A stretch of 64,000 nucleotides of DNA from Leucobacter triazinivorans (GTDB lineage Bacteria > Actinomycetota > Actinomycetes > Actinomycetales > Microbacteriaceae). The stretch covers positions 1-64,000 of the forward strand of contig NZ_CP035806.1 in the NCBI RefSeq assembly GCF_004208635.1, written 5' to 3'. Below the pieces are notes generated by a model, which saw only the letters and a list, made by a program, of their open reading frames with translations, made no database searches and was not told the origin of the DNA. Positions within the stretch are counted from its first letter, which is position 1, and every line of letters begins with the position of its first letter. Below, piece after piece: positions 37,029 through 45,539 of this stretch. A program made the translations under genes and the position numbers.

Positions 37029-38461
37029 CGGAACCCCTGACCCGCGAGGATCAGCGCGAGCACGCGACGATCCTCGCGGTGCATCACGCCCTCCACGAAT
37101 CGGGTGAGCGCCCGATCCAGGGAGACGGATCCCGCGCTCCCCGCGACCTTCTGGAGCACCGCGACGAGCGTGCGCGGCGCGAGCACCGCCTCCTCGAGCC
37201 CCGGGCGGCCGTCGATCTCGCGCTCGGTGCTCACGAACTCGCCGAAGCCCTCGCCGTGCTCGCCCGCGAACACCTGCTGGCTGATGAAGGCCGCCCGGGC
37301 GACGCGCAGGAGCTCGTCGACCGAGAGCTCATCGGGCAGCCGACCGTGCGGGTCGGCGACCGCGGCCGCGGCGAGCAGCGCGTTCTCGGCCGGGAACTCC
37401 TCGTAGCCGAGGCCGGTGTCCGGGTAGTGCACCCGGTAGGCGTTCGCGCCGAAGCGGTTGACCAGCTCGGCGCTGAGCCGGTCGAGCCCGCGATAGCGGT
37501 GCGGGGTCTGCTCGTTGGCGGTGGCGAGGATCGCGAAGCCCGGGGCGATCCGCACCTCGCGGCCGGCGTCCTCCTGCACGCCGAGCACGTCGCCCGGCCG
37601 CAGCTGCAGGATGCGGTTGAGCCGCTTGAGGAACTCGGCGGGCATGGCGTTGAGCTCGTCGAGGATCACCGGGCGGCCCTCGGTCATCGCGCGCAGCAGC
37701 GGGCCGGGCACGAAGGCGCTCACCGTGGCTCCGCCCTCGGCGCGCAGCTCGTGGGTGCCGATGAGCTGCGCGCTCGTGATGTCGCCGTAGCCGGAGACGA
37801 GCTCGGGCTCATGTCCCACCGCTTGCCGGGCCAGGTGCTCGGCGAGCGCGGTCTTCGCCCCTCCGGTCTCGCCGACGAGCAGCACGGGAGCGCCGCGCAG
37901 CACCGCGGGCAGGGCCTCGGCGATGATGCCGGTCATCCGATCGGTGAGCAGCAGGCCGTCGCGCAGCTGGCGGCGCGCCTCGCGCAGGCGCAGCGCGCCG
38001 AGGGCGTCGAGCACGACGTCGCGCCGCGCGGAGGTGGTGACCGCCGCGCGCCAGTCGCTGCGGCCAGCACCGGCATCCTCGCGGAGACCGGCGTCGTCCC
38101 GGAGGGCGGCCGCGCTGGTGCGCTCGGACGCGGTGAGGGAGCGCCCGCCCGCGATCGCTCGCGCGACGATCGCGTCGGCCCCCTCGAGCGCGCGTCGCCG
38201 GCGCTCCGACTCGCGACGCGACTCGGCTGCGATCCGCAGGGTGCGCGCCTGCTCGTCGAGCGCGAGCTCGATCGCGGACCGGTGCTGCGGGTCGTCCAGG
38301 ATGCCGGTGAGTCGTTCGTCGAGCCTCCGGAGGTCGTCGCGGTGCACCTCGGCCTCCGGGGTCGCGGGATCCGCCGCGAAGAGGGCCCGGCGCACGCGGC
38401 GCCGCTCCTCCGAGGTCGCCCGGGCCTCGCGCAGTACGGGGTCCGCATCGAATGCCAGCAT
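37019..38461 (-). CDS. MoxR-type AAA+ ATPase
   Basis: A 480-residue ATPase. A long helical N-terminus (about 1-150, charged) precedes the AAA_5 core: Walker A GETGGAKT (about 196-203), ITSAQLIGTHEL, Walker B PVILDELN, sensor AILATANEQTP and a lid domain. MoxR proteins act as chaperone-like factors with VWA-domain partners, often in metal insertion. Here the VWA gene is divergently transcribed 91 bp away. ATG 38461 sits 7 bases after a TAGCGT box (leaderless); GTG 38470 is the alternative. Confidence 0.85.
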   Translation of the reverse strand: MLAFDADPVLREARATSEERRRVRRALFAADPATPEAEVHRDDLRRLDERLTGILDDPQHRSAIELALDEQARTLRIAAESRRESERRRRALEGADAIVARAIAGGRSLTASERTSAAALRDDAGLREDAGAGRSDWRAAVTTSARRDVVLDALGALRLREARRQLRDGLLLTDRMTGIIAEALPAVLRGAPVLLVGETGGAKTALAEHLARQAVGHEPELVSGYGDITSAQLIGTHELRAEGGATVSAFVPGPLLRAMTEGRPVILDELNAMPAEFLKRLNRILQLRPGDVLGVQEDAGREVRIAPGFAILATANEQTPHRYRGLDRLSAELVNRFGANAYRVHYPDTGLGYEEFPAENALLAAAAVADPHGRLPDELSVDELLRVARAAFISQQVFAGEHGEGFGEFVSTEREIDGRPGLEEAVLAPRTLVAVLQKVAGSAGSVSLDRALTRFVEGVMHREDRRVLALILAGQGFRIG

Positions 38462-38468
38462 GTCCGTC

Positions 38469-38546
38469 ACGCTATCAGTACCCCGTGTGCGCTTCGATCG
38501 TTCGCGCCCTCGGCCGCGCGGCGGTGGCGCGCATCCCCGATAGGGT
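38469..38546. promoter_or_regulatory. Divergent leaderless promoters of the MoxR and VWA genes
   Basis: Minus strand: TAGCGT (complement of 38469-38474) ends 7 bases before the MoxR ATG. Plus strand: TAGGGT (38541-38546) ends 6 bases before the VWA ATG at 38553. The two -10 boxes face away from each other about 65 bp apart, so both genes are probably expressed together. Confidence 0.55.
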
Positions 38547-38552
38547 GAGGGC

Positions 38553-40421
38553 ATGGAGGCGCGCGAGGGGCTGCAGGCCGCCGGGGCGCTGCTCGGGATC
38601 GCCGTCACCGTCACTGACGATCCCGCGTGGGAGCTGGTGCGGCCCGACGGTCGCCCCGCCGAGCTGCGGGTCGGCCTCGGCTGGTACGCGGCGCGCGGGC
38701 ACGGACCCGAAGAGGCCGTGGCGCTCGCACTGCTGCAGCTGTGGGAGAGCGTGCGCGGCGAGACGCGGGCACCTGACCGCGCCCGTCGGGCGCGCTCGGT
38801 CGTGACGGCGCGGCCGGAGTCCGAGCCGCTGGTGGCCGCCGTCGTGCGCCTGCAGGCCGCAGCGGAACTGCTCGTCGCGATGCCGGGCCTGCGCCCGAGC
38901 CTCGCGTCCGCGCTCGAGCGCAGCGTGCCGAACGAGGTCTTGGAGCAACCGCGGCATCTGCAGTGGGTGACCGTGCTGCTGCGGGCGGGGCTGGGGTGCG
39001 ATACCGCGAGCGCCGGCGCCGATGCGGCCGAGGAATGGCGGGGGCTGCAGCGCCTCGGCGCAGGAGACTTCGATCCCCTGCGGCGCGTACTCGCTCCGGA
39101 CCCCCAGCGGCGTCCGCTGGAGCGATTCGAGCGGGCGCTCGCGCTCCTGCTGCCGCCTTACGAGCGCCTGCTCGCGCTCGACGCCCGCGAGCGCGGCCTG
39201 GGCGAGGCCCCGGACGGCGCGACGGCGCAGGAGCACGAGGGCGGCGCCGAGACCGAGGACTTCGGTGCCGCGGGTGCCGGGGCCGACGCGGAGCCGGGCG
39301 CCGAACGGGCCGAGGCGGAGGGGGGCGACGCCGTTCCCCCGGGCGCCGATGAATCGCGCGCGCGACCGGGCGAGGGGCGGCAGACCGCCGAGGGATCGGA
39401 CCTGTTCGCTGCCGAGCAGGCGGGCTTCGTGAGCGCGTACCTGGCGACGCCGCTGCCCGCGGAGGGTGCGCTCGTACAGGCGCTCGTCGAGCTCGACGCG
39501 GCCAGCGAGGCTGCCGGGAGCAGGCGGGAGGAGCAGCGTGACGACGACCGGACGGCGGCGGGCGCCGCCGGCAGCGGCGCGGCGCTCGCGGCGGCCGAGT
39601 ACCGCGCCCGAGCCGCCGAGCTCACTCCAGCCATCGAGCGCATGCGAGAGGTCTGGGCTCGGGTGATCGCGGAGCGCGTTGCACGGGTGCGCACGATCGG
39701 GCGGCGCGCGGTGCCAGAGGGCGAGACGCTGGACCCGCAGTCGCTGGCGGGGGCGTTCGCCGAAGCACGGTCAGGCGTGCAGCGGCCCGCGGCGTTCCTG
39801 CGCCGCGAGACCCGGCCGCGGCGCACCCGCCGCGCCGGCAGCACCGACTACGTGGTGCTCGTGGACCGCTCGGCCTCGATGCAGGGGCGCCCCGCCGCCG
39901 CCGCGGCCGACGCGACGCTGGTGATGCTCGAGGCGCTCGCCGGCGCCGAGCGCGACATCGCCCACGCCGAGGAGCGCCAGGGCATCGAGCTGGATCTCGA
40001 CATCCGCACCGCTCTCGTGCTCTTCGACGCCGAGACGCAGCTGGTGAAACCCCTCTCGCGCGGACTCGACGACACCGTGCGCCTCGACATGGTCGCGGGC
40101 ATCCGATCGCCGCGGGGGTCCACGAACGACGGCGCCGCGCTGCGGCTGGCAGCGGAGCAGCTCGGCCTGCTCGGCGGCTCGACGGGCGACGGCCGGGAGC
40201 GCCGGCGCGTAGTGATCGTGGTGAGCGACGGCGGCTCCAACGACGAGGCCGCATCGGCCCGGGAGATGCTGCGCCTGCGATCCGCCGGTGTGGGGGTGCA
40301 CGGCATCGGGATCGGCTCGGACGAGGTCGTGCGCCGCTACGCGCCGAGCAGCAGCCGCGTCGACGACCCGCGCGAGATCGCCGAGGCGATGCAGCGGCTC
40401 GTGGAGAGCGAACTGCCGTGA
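38553..40421 (+). CDS. VWA domain protein paired with the MoxR ATPase
   Basis: A 622-residue protein with a helical N-terminal region (1-230), a low-complexity acidic Ala/Glu/Gly linker (about 220-290), a helical region, and a C-terminal von Willebrand A domain (about 430-615). The metal-ion-dependent adhesion site is DRSASMQG (near 437), with later VSDGGSND; the threonine ligand region is RGSTNDG. VWA partners present substrates to MoxR ATPases. No signal peptide, so it is cytosolic. The next gene starts 30 bp downstream and is probably in the same unit. Confidence 0.82.
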   Translation: MEAREGLQAAGALLGIAVTVTDDPAWELVRPDGRPAELRVGLGWYAARGHGPEEAVALALLQLWESVRGETRAPDRARRARSVVTARPESEPLVAAVVRLQAAAELLVAMPGLRPSLASALERSVPNEVLEQPRHLQWVTVLLRAGLGCDTASAGADAAEEWRGLQRLGAGDFDPLRRVLAPDPQRRPLERFERALALLLPPYERLLALDARERGLGEAPDGATAQEHEGGAETEDFGAAGAGADAEPGAERAEAEGGDAVPPGADESRARPGEGRQTAEGSDLFAAEQAGFVSAYLATPLPAEGALVQALVELDAASEAAGSRREEQRDDDRTAAGAAGSGAALAAAEYRARAAELTPAIERMREVWARVIAERVARVRTIGRRAVPEGETLDPQSLAGAFAEARSGVQRPAAFLRRETRPRRTRRAGSTDYVVLVDRSASMQGRPAAAAADATLVMLEALAGAERDIAHAEERQGIELDLDIRTALVLFDAETQLVKPLSRGLDDTVRLDMVAGIRSPRGSTNDGAALRLAAEQLGLLGGSTGDGRERRRVVIVVSDGGSNDEAASAREMLRLRSAGVGVHGIGIGSDEVVRRYAPSSSRVDDPREIAEAMQRLVESELP

Positions 40422-40451
40422 GACACTGGTCATCGCGAAGGGAGGCTGCGC

Positions 40452-41357
40452 ATGGCGCCGACGGATGAGGGCTCGGGAGCCCGGCTGGCTCGGGTGCTGT
40501 TCCCGGACCTGGCGGCCGACCTCGATTCGGCGCTCGCCGGGAGCGGGGCCGGCGCGGATCAGGGTTTCGACGCCTGGCTCGACGGCCGCACCGAGGTCGT
40601 GCGCGCCGAACTGGGCGGCGCCGCGTTCGGCGCCGTGGACGACGCGGCGTCGCGGGAGCGCTTCGAGCGGGCATTCGCCGCCGCTCGCACCGTCGCGGGG
40701 TGGGTCGGGCTGCGGGTGCCCGAGCCGGAGGCGTTCGCGTCGGCGGGCGTCGACTTCGCCCGGCTGGGGGCGGCCCTGGCCGCCGATCCCACGCTCACCC
40801 CGGTGGCAGCCCCCTACGGTCTGGGCGCCGACGGGTGGCGGAGCCTGTTCGCGCGTGCCGCGAGCGAGGAGCGGAGCCCGCTGGGCCCGCTGGGCTCGCC
40901 CGGCGGTGGGGGAGGTGCGACGGCGGACGCGCGCGGCGACGGCGCGCCAGTGGCCCAGCCGCTCGTGCTTGCGAGTGAGGCCGAGCGTGAGTTCTCGCTG
41001 CTCGACATCGTGCCCGATCGCTCGGCGCCTGCGCCGCACGGCCCTGAACGGGCGAGCTCCGTGCGCTGGACGCTGCGCCTGGTGCCCGCGGGACTCGCGC
41101 CTGCGGTGCTCGGCCTGAGCTTCGAGCACGGGCCGCACGCGTCGCTGCCGGAGATGCTCATGCTGCAGCTGACCCGCGTCGTCGCGGGGGACCCGCTCGT
41201 CGATGCGCGCAGCTTCACCTGGCTCGCGGGCGCGCTCGCCGACGGTCGCCTCGCCGCCCGGCACGTCTACGACTCCGCCGAGCGCGTCGTGCGCATCAAT
41301 TGCCGCGAGGTGGGTCATCAGGGGCCGCACCTCGGCGCCCGGCCGCCCGTGGGCTAA
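40452..41357 (+). CDS. Hypothetical protein, third member of the MoxR-VWA group
   Basis: A 301-residue acidic protein of unknown family. The N-terminal 125 residues are helical, a glycine-rich linker follows (about 145-165), and the C-terminal part (RWTLRLVPAGLAPAVLGLSFEHGPH, DPLVDARSFTWLAGALADG, HVYDSAERVVRINCREV) looks alpha/beta. No signal peptide or membrane segment. GGGAGG precedes ATG 40452. The close spacing after the VWA gene suggests a shared function, perhaps as target or adaptor. Its stop codon overlaps that of the convergent next gene. Confidence 0.7.
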   Translation: MAPTDEGSGARLARVLFPDLAADLDSALAGSGAGADQGFDAWLDGRTEVVRAELGGAAFGAVDDAASRERFERAFAAARTVAGWVGLRVPEPEAFASAGVDFARLGAALAADPTLTPVAAPYGLGADGWRSLFARAASEERSPLGPLGSPGGGGGATADARGDGAPVAQPLVLASEAEREFSLLDIVPDRSAPAPHGPERASSVRWTLRLVPAGLAPAVLGLSFEHGPHASLPEMLMLQLTRVVAGDPLVDARSFTWLAGALADGRLAARHVYDSAERVVRINCREVGHQGPHLGARPPVG

Positions 41358-41965
41358 GCAGACGGCGTGTCCGGCAGGCGCACCCGCGCCACCCCCTCTG
41401 CGGCCGCCACGAGAGCGCCGAGATCGATCTCCACGGATCCCTCTCGGATGCCGGCTCGGCCGTAGACGAAGTGGAGGTCTGCGGGACCGGCGGGAGGCAG
41501 CGGCCACAGCCAGGCCTGCAACTCCGCGGTCCAGCGGTGGTCGTCCCCTCCGCCTCCACCTCCCAGCATGGTTAGAGAGGCGCCTTCGGGCTCCCTGTCC
41601 CAGTTCGCCTCGGGATCCCCGAGCGAGTCGACCCGGCTGTCGTCGGCGAAGGCGAATCCCACGCGCAGCTCCTGCCCGATATCGGCGGGTTGGTGCCCGA
41701 ATCCGGTCAGGCCCCTGAGCTGATCCCTCTGTTCGGGGGAGAGCGCCGAGGAGAAGCGGACGTCGAGCCTCAGCACGAACACGATGCCGTCGCTGTAGAC
41801 GTCTGCTCGCTGCAGGAACAACGCGGCCCCGGGTGCGCTCGCGAGTTCTCGAACCAGCGGGACCGCGACCGGGATCTCGTCCGGGCTCGGCTGGATCCAG
41901 GCGGGCACACGGGTCTCCTCGTGATCGGGTTCGTCGCGATCCGTCAGCGCAGTGAAGAAGCTCAT
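41354..41965 (-). CDS. Hypothetical protein
   Basis: A 203-residue acidic protein of unknown family, without signal peptide or membrane segment. It has alternating hydrophobic blocks (GIVFVLRLDVRFSS, LRVGFAFADDSRVDS, RWTAELQAWLWPLPPAGPADLHFVYGRAG) that suggest a mostly beta fold, a GGGGGGDD loop, and a C-terminal REGSVEIDLGALVAAAEGV. ATG 41965 was chosen because the upstream extension to 42043 reads into DNA after the DUF222 gene and is unlike coding sequence. It could be transcribed after the DUF222-HNH gene, 31 bp upstream. Confidence 0.65.
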   Translation of the reverse strand: MSFFTALTDRDEPDHEETRVPAWIQPSPDEIPVAVPLVRELASAPGAALFLQRADVYSDGIVFVLRLDVRFSSALSPEQRDQLRGLTGFGHQPADIGQELRVGFAFADDSRVDSLGDPEANWDREPEGASLTMLGGGGGGDDHRWTAELQAWLWPLPPAGPADLHFVYGRAGIREGSVEIDLGALVAAAEGVARVRLPDTPSA

Positions 41966-41996
41966 ACCCCTATTGAAGCAGGGGGATCTCGCGCCG

Positions 41997-43565
41997 TTAC
42001 TGAAGCAGGAGGGAACTCGCGCTGTGGGACGTCGAGCGGGCATCTGGGGCCCGGGTTCGTTCCGAATCCGGGATTCGTTCCGGCATCGGGCTGCGCTCGG
42101 ACATGCTGATGAAGAGGACCCGGCCGGGTGGTCGTTCGCGGTAGCGGCGACCGGTCGGGGATCTCCAGTCGAGCGCGCCGTCCTCCTGCTGCCATACTCG
42201 CCAGCCGCCGTGGTGTTTCAGCGTGTGGTGCCCGCGGCAAAGGTGGGCGAGGTTGTCGGTGGCGGTCGCACCCCCGAGGGCGGCATCGACGGTGTGATCG
42301 ATATCGCAGCGGGCGAGAGGCGCGCGGCAGCCAGGGAAGCGGCAGTGCTGATCGCGTGCGGAGAGATGCCGGCGCATCGCCGCGCTCGGACGGTAGCGGT
42401 CGACCGCGAGCAGGGTGCCGGAGTTCTCGGGTGGGGTGCCGGAACTCGCGAGCAGGGTGGCGGAATGCGCGAGCACGGCGCTCAGATCTGCGGGCACCCC
42501 GCCGGGATCATCCGTGAGTGCCCCGCCCGATCCGACGTGGACGCGTACGAGCTCCCAGGAGTTCGAACCACCGGCGAGCCGCCGCGCGGTGTCCGTGTCG
42601 ATCGGTCCGTAGCCGGCGAGCGTGGGAGCGGGGCGTGCAGTGGGCGACCCAAGCTCCTCGCTCATGTCGGCATGGTCGGAGCCGTCCGGGGAAGTCAAGC
42701 ACTCCACCGGGACGACCACCTGCACCTGAGCGCGCGGCGCTCCCCGTCCCGCACTCGCGTGAGGCGATGCAGGTTTCGAGGCAGCGCCGAGGACGATCTC
42801 GGCGAGCAGATCGGCCCGGATCTCGTCGCGGGTGCGTCGCTCGGACGGCAGGTCGGTATCCCGCTCGGCCTGCGCGGCCTGCGCGCGCTCGATCTCGCGG
42901 CTCCTGCGGGTGAGCTCGGCGTAGATGCCGTGCTCCTCGGCGGCGGTCAGATGCGCGACCAGGTCGGACATGCCGTCGTCGCCGTCGGCCAGGTACACCC
43001 GGCGTCTCCTGCGCGCCTCAGCGTGCCGCTCATCGAGCGGCCGCTGCGCGTACTGCTCGGCGATGCGCCGGGCGATGGGGCGCAGGCGGCTCGGCGTCTC
43101 GAATCGCGCGTGCTCGAGCACCGCGTGCTCGTAGCCGGCTCGGCGGAGCACCGCGTCCGGATCGTCGGCATCGCCGACGACGATCCCGGCGTCGACGATC
43201 ACAGCGGTGTGCTGCTCGGAGATCGACCCGTCGCGCAGCGCATCGAGGGTGCGCGGATACGAGAAGGTGAGGGCGTGGGCCCGGTTGAAGCACCGTTCGA
43301 CGGTCTGCTCGCTGTGGCGCAGCGCCGCAGCGGCCTCGGCTCGGACGGTGCGATACAGGATCTCGCCGCCCCGTCCGGTGGGAATGCTGCGGAGCCCGGT
43401 GCCGCTCCCGGCGGCGGCCACGTCGAACACGGAGGCGAAGGCCTCGAGCCGGGCCGCCTCGGCCACCCGCACCGCCCGCTCGGCGGCCTCGAGTCGAGAC
43501 AGCGCGGCATCCAGCGCCGCGACGCGTGCGTCGAGTGCGGCCGGAGCAGAAGACGGGATGGGCAT
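41997..43565 (-). CDS. DUF222/HNH endonuclease domain protein (13E12 family)
   Basis: A 522-residue protein with an N-terminal DUF222 domain (about 35-300) and a C-terminal HNH nuclease domain (about 400-455). The latter is shown by HCRFPGCRAPLARCDIDHTVDAALGG followed by NLAHLCRGHHTLKHH (written as two separate blocks), which hold the zinc cysteines and the HNH histidines. This family is abundant in actinobacteria, often in many copies; some copies associate with integrated elements, but the role is uncertain. The proline-, serine- and arginine-rich C-terminus is probably disordered. ATG start at 43565. Confidence 0.85.
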   Translation of the reverse strand: MPIPSSAPAALDARVAALDAALSRLEAAERAVRVAEAARLEAFASVFDVAAAGSGTGLRSIPTGRGGEILYRTVRAEAAAALRHSEQTVERCFNRAHALTFSYPRTLDALRDGSISEQHTAVIVDAGIVVGDADDPDAVLRRAGYEHAVLEHARFETPSRLRPIARRIAEQYAQRPLDERHAEARRRRRVYLADGDDGMSDLVAHLTAAEEHGIYAELTRRSREIERAQAAQAERDTDLPSERRTRDEIRADLLAEIVLGAASKPASPHASAGRGAPRAQVQVVVPVECLTSPDGSDHADMSEELGSPTARPAPTLAGYGPIDTDTARRLAGGSNSWELVRVHVGSGGALTDDPGGVPADLSAVLAHSATLLASSGTPPENSGTLLAVDRYRPSAAMRRHLSARDQHCRFPGCRAPLARCDIDHTVDAALGGATATDNLAHLCRGHHTLKHHGGWRVWQQEDGALDWRSPTGRRYRERPPGRVLFISMSERSPMPERIPDSERTRAPDARSTSHSASSLLLQ

Positions 43566-43605
43566 GCCACGAGTACATCAGGGACCACTGACATTCATGG
43601 TGTGG

Positions 43606-43728
43606 ATCCTGCGACTCGCTGCGCTCGCGCAGGATGACGGGGTGCGGGTGCTCGCGCGGGATGACGGGGTGCGGGTGCTCGCGCAGGATGACGGGGTGAG
43701 GGTGCTCGCGCAGGATGACGGGGTGAGG
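43606..43728. repeat. Hairpin followed by four tandem 27-bp repeats
   Basis: atcctgcg (43606-43613) pairs with cgcaggat (43628-43635). From 43621 to 43728 the 27-bp unit beginning gtgctcgcgcaggatgacgg is repeated four times (starts at 43621, 43648, 43675 and 43702) with one or two substitutions per unit. It lies between the DUF222-HNH start and the end of the thioesterase gene. No spacers, so it is not a CRISPR array. Confidence 0.85.
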
Positions 43729-43752
43729 ATCCCGCGTCCCCCGCCCGCCCGC

Positions 43753-44319
43753 TCACGCCCAGGTGCTGGGCGCCTCGGCCCGGGTGGACGGGAGCCTGGT
43801 GGACCGACCCCAGTCGAGGATCTCCTCGGGGACGCGCAGCCGCTCGGGATCCGCGCCGCTCTTCTCGATGACCTGGTCGACCGGGACCACTCCGCCACCG
43901 CGCCGCAGGATCCGTCCGCGCACGACGGCGCGCGCGTAGACCTCGGGACGGCGCTCGGCGTCGGGACGCACGAAGCGCTGCTCGATGTAGACCGCCTGCT
44001 CGTCGAAGCCGAGGATGCGCGACTCGATCCAGAACCGCATCCAGGGATTCAGCGACTTGCGGTACGAGATGGTCTGCCCGACGACCACGGGATACCACCC
44101 CTCGCGCGTGAAGAGATCCCACACGCCGTTGCGCTGGATGAGATCGAACCGGGCGACGTCCATGACGGAGAGGTATTTGCCGTTATTCATGTGCCGCAGG
44201 ATGTCGAGGTCGGTGGGCCACACGCGGAACCGGGAGCGAGAGACGTCCTCGAAGCCGATGGGGCCGCCCCGGCGACCCACGAACCACTGGTGCCAGAGGG
44301 TGCGAAAGATCATGTGCAT
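43753..44319 (-). CDS. Acyl-CoA thioesterase, 4HBT family
   Basis: A 188-residue hotdog-fold protein. The block WPTDLDILRHMNNGKYLSVMDVARFDLI is the typical 4-hydroxybenzoyl-CoA thioesterase-like active-site region, followed by VGQTISYRKSLNPW and a second strand set. Probably cytosolic acyl-CoA thioesterase; the substrate is unknown. ATG 44319 was chosen because TAGGCT ends 7 bases upstream (leaderless) and it gives the typical family N-terminus. The frame extends to 44499 without support. Divergent from efp. Confidence 0.85.
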   Translation of the reverse strand: MHMIFRTLWHQWFVGRRGGPIGFEDVSRSRFRVWPTDLDILRHMNNGKYLSVMDVARFDLIQRNGVWDLFTREGWYPVVVGQTISYRKSLNPWMRFWIESRILGFDEQAVYIEQRFVRPDAERRPEVYARAVVRGRILRRGGGVVPVDQVIEKSGADPERLRVPEEILDWGRSTRLPSTRAEAPSTWA

Positions 44320-44326
44320 GGCCGCG

Positions 44327-44404
44327 AGCCTAGGCGGCGAATCGCCGCACGCGCACGCCGTTTGTGCGAGACCTGCAAGGGATCGCGCTCGTGCGGTGTA
44401 GAAT
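44327..44404. promoter_or_regulatory. Divergent promoters: thioesterase (TAGGCT) and efp (TAGAAT)
   Basis: Minus strand TAGGCT (complement of 44327-44332) lies 7 bases before the thioesterase ATG. Plus strand TAGAAT (44399-44404) lies 54 bases before the efp ATG, leaving a leader with GGAGAAGG as ribosome-binding site. Confidence 0.5.
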
Positions 44405-44458
44405 TGATCGGCGCTGGATCGCGCTCGAACCTCACAGAACCCGGAGAAGGCTGAGCAT

Positions 44459-45022
44459 ATGGCAACCTCGAACGACATCAAGAACGGCACCGTGATCAAG
44501 GAGAACGGTCAGCTCTGGAGCGTGGTCGAGTTCCAGCACGTCAAGCCCGGCAAGGGGGGCGCGTTCGTGCGCACCAAGCAGAAGAACGTGGTCTCCGGCA
44601 AGATCATCGACAAGACCTACAACGCCGGCGCGAAGATCGAGACGGCCAACGTCGACCGTCGCGACTACCAGTACCTCTACCAGGACGGCGCCGACTTCGT
44701 GTTCATGGACACCGCCGACTACGATCAGCTGACCGTCGCGGGCACCGTCGTGGGCGACTCGGCGCGCTTCATGCTCGAGAACCAGCAGGTGCAGATCGCC
44801 CTCCACGAGGGCGAGCCCCTCTACCTCGAACTGCCCGCCTCCGTGGTGCTCGAGGTGACGTACACTGAGCCCGGCCTGCAGGGCGATCGATCCACGGGCG
44901 GCACCAAGCCCGCCACCGTCGAGACCGGTGCCGAGATCCAGGTGCCGCTGTTCCTCGAGACCGGCACGAAGGTCAAGGTCGACACCCGCACGGGCGACTA
45001 CCTCGGCCGCGTCAACGACTAG
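44459..45022 (+). CDS. efp: Translation elongation factor P
   Basis: A 187-residue factor that rescues ribosomes stalled at polyproline. The KOW-like N-terminal domain shows [16 protein letters not shown], where the residue before the tip glycines is the lysine that some bacteria modify. The OB domains follow, ending in [17 protein letters not shown]. The tip here is PGKGG, as is usual in actinobacteria. First gene of efp-nusB; nusB starts 11 bases after the stop. Confidence 0.97.
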   Translation: MATSNDIKNGTVIKENGQLWSVVEFQHVKPGKGGAFVRTKQKNVVSGKIIDKTYNAGAKIETANVDRRDYQYLYQDGADFVFMDTADYDQLTVAGTVVGDSARFMLENQQVQIALHEGEPLYLELPASVVLEVTYTEPGLQGDRSTGGTKPATVETGAEIQVPLFLETGTKVKVDTRTGDYLGRVND

Positions 45023-45033
45023 CCGACGCCTCG

Positions 45034-45450
45034 ATGAGTGCTCGTACCAAGGCGCGCAAGCGCGCCCTCGACATGCTCTTCCAGGCCGATGTGCGCGAGG
45101 AGCCGCTCCTCAGCATCGTCAACGCCGAGGCGAAACGGGCCGCGGGAGAACCCGATCGTGCGGCCTCGTGGCTGTACGCGCGGGAGATCGTCGACGGGGT
45201 CGCCGATCACCGCGACGAGATCGACGAGCTCATCATGAGCTACGCGCAGGGGTGGACGCTCGACCGTATGCCGAACGTCGACCGCGCCCTGCTGCGCCTG
45301 GCCGCGTGGGAGATCCTCTTCAACGCGGAGGTGCCCGCTGCCGTGGCGATCGACGAGGCCGTGGAACTGGCCAAGGAGTACTCCACCGAGGACTCGAGCC
45401 GATTCGTCAACGGGGTGCTCGGCCGCATCGCCGACCACGCCGCGGCGTGA
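45034..45450 (+). CDS. nusB: Transcription antitermination factor NusB
   Basis: A 138-residue all-helical RNA-binding protein that works with S10 (NusE) at boxA in rRNA antitermination. KARKRALDMLFQADVRE at the N-terminus and RLAAWEILFNAEVPAAVAIDEAVELAKEYS near the end are classic NusB blocks. ATG start. The next unit, the pyr operon, has its own promoter 24 bases after the stop. Confidence 0.95.
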   Translation: MSARTKARKRALDMLFQADVREEPLLSIVNAEAKRAAGEPDRAASWLYAREIVDGVADHRDEIDELIMSYAQGWTLDRMPNVDRALLRLAAWEILFNAEVPAAVAIDEAVELAKEYSTEDSSRFVNGVLGRIADHAAA

Positions 45451-45473
45451 CCGCGCGTCGTCGCGCGGTGCGA

Positions 45474-45530
45474 TAGACTGGCGGAGTTGCAGCTTTTCTT
45501 TAACTCCCGTCCCGTGAGGCGGAGAAGGGG
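45474..45530 (+). promoter_or_regulatory. pyr operon promoter and PyrR-binding hairpin over the ribosome-binding site
   Basis: TAGACT (45474-45479) is the -10 box. In the leader, tcccgtgaggc (45510-45520) matches the PyrR-binding loop pattern UCCNGNGAGGY, with CC/GG forming the upper stem and ctcc (45504-45507) pairing with ggag (45521-45524) as lower stem. That ggag begins the ribosome-binding stretch ggagaagggg (45521-45530) of pyrR (ATG 45540). Bound PyrR would therefore hide the ribosome-binding site. PyrR-RNA binding is established in several bacteria; the translational mode here is inferred. Confidence 0.75.
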
Positions 45531-45539
45531 GGCTCGAAT

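Noticed and set aside
43621..43728. Regular 27-bp repeats considered as a CRISPR array
   Set aside because: The units are contiguous with no spacers, and no cas genes are present.
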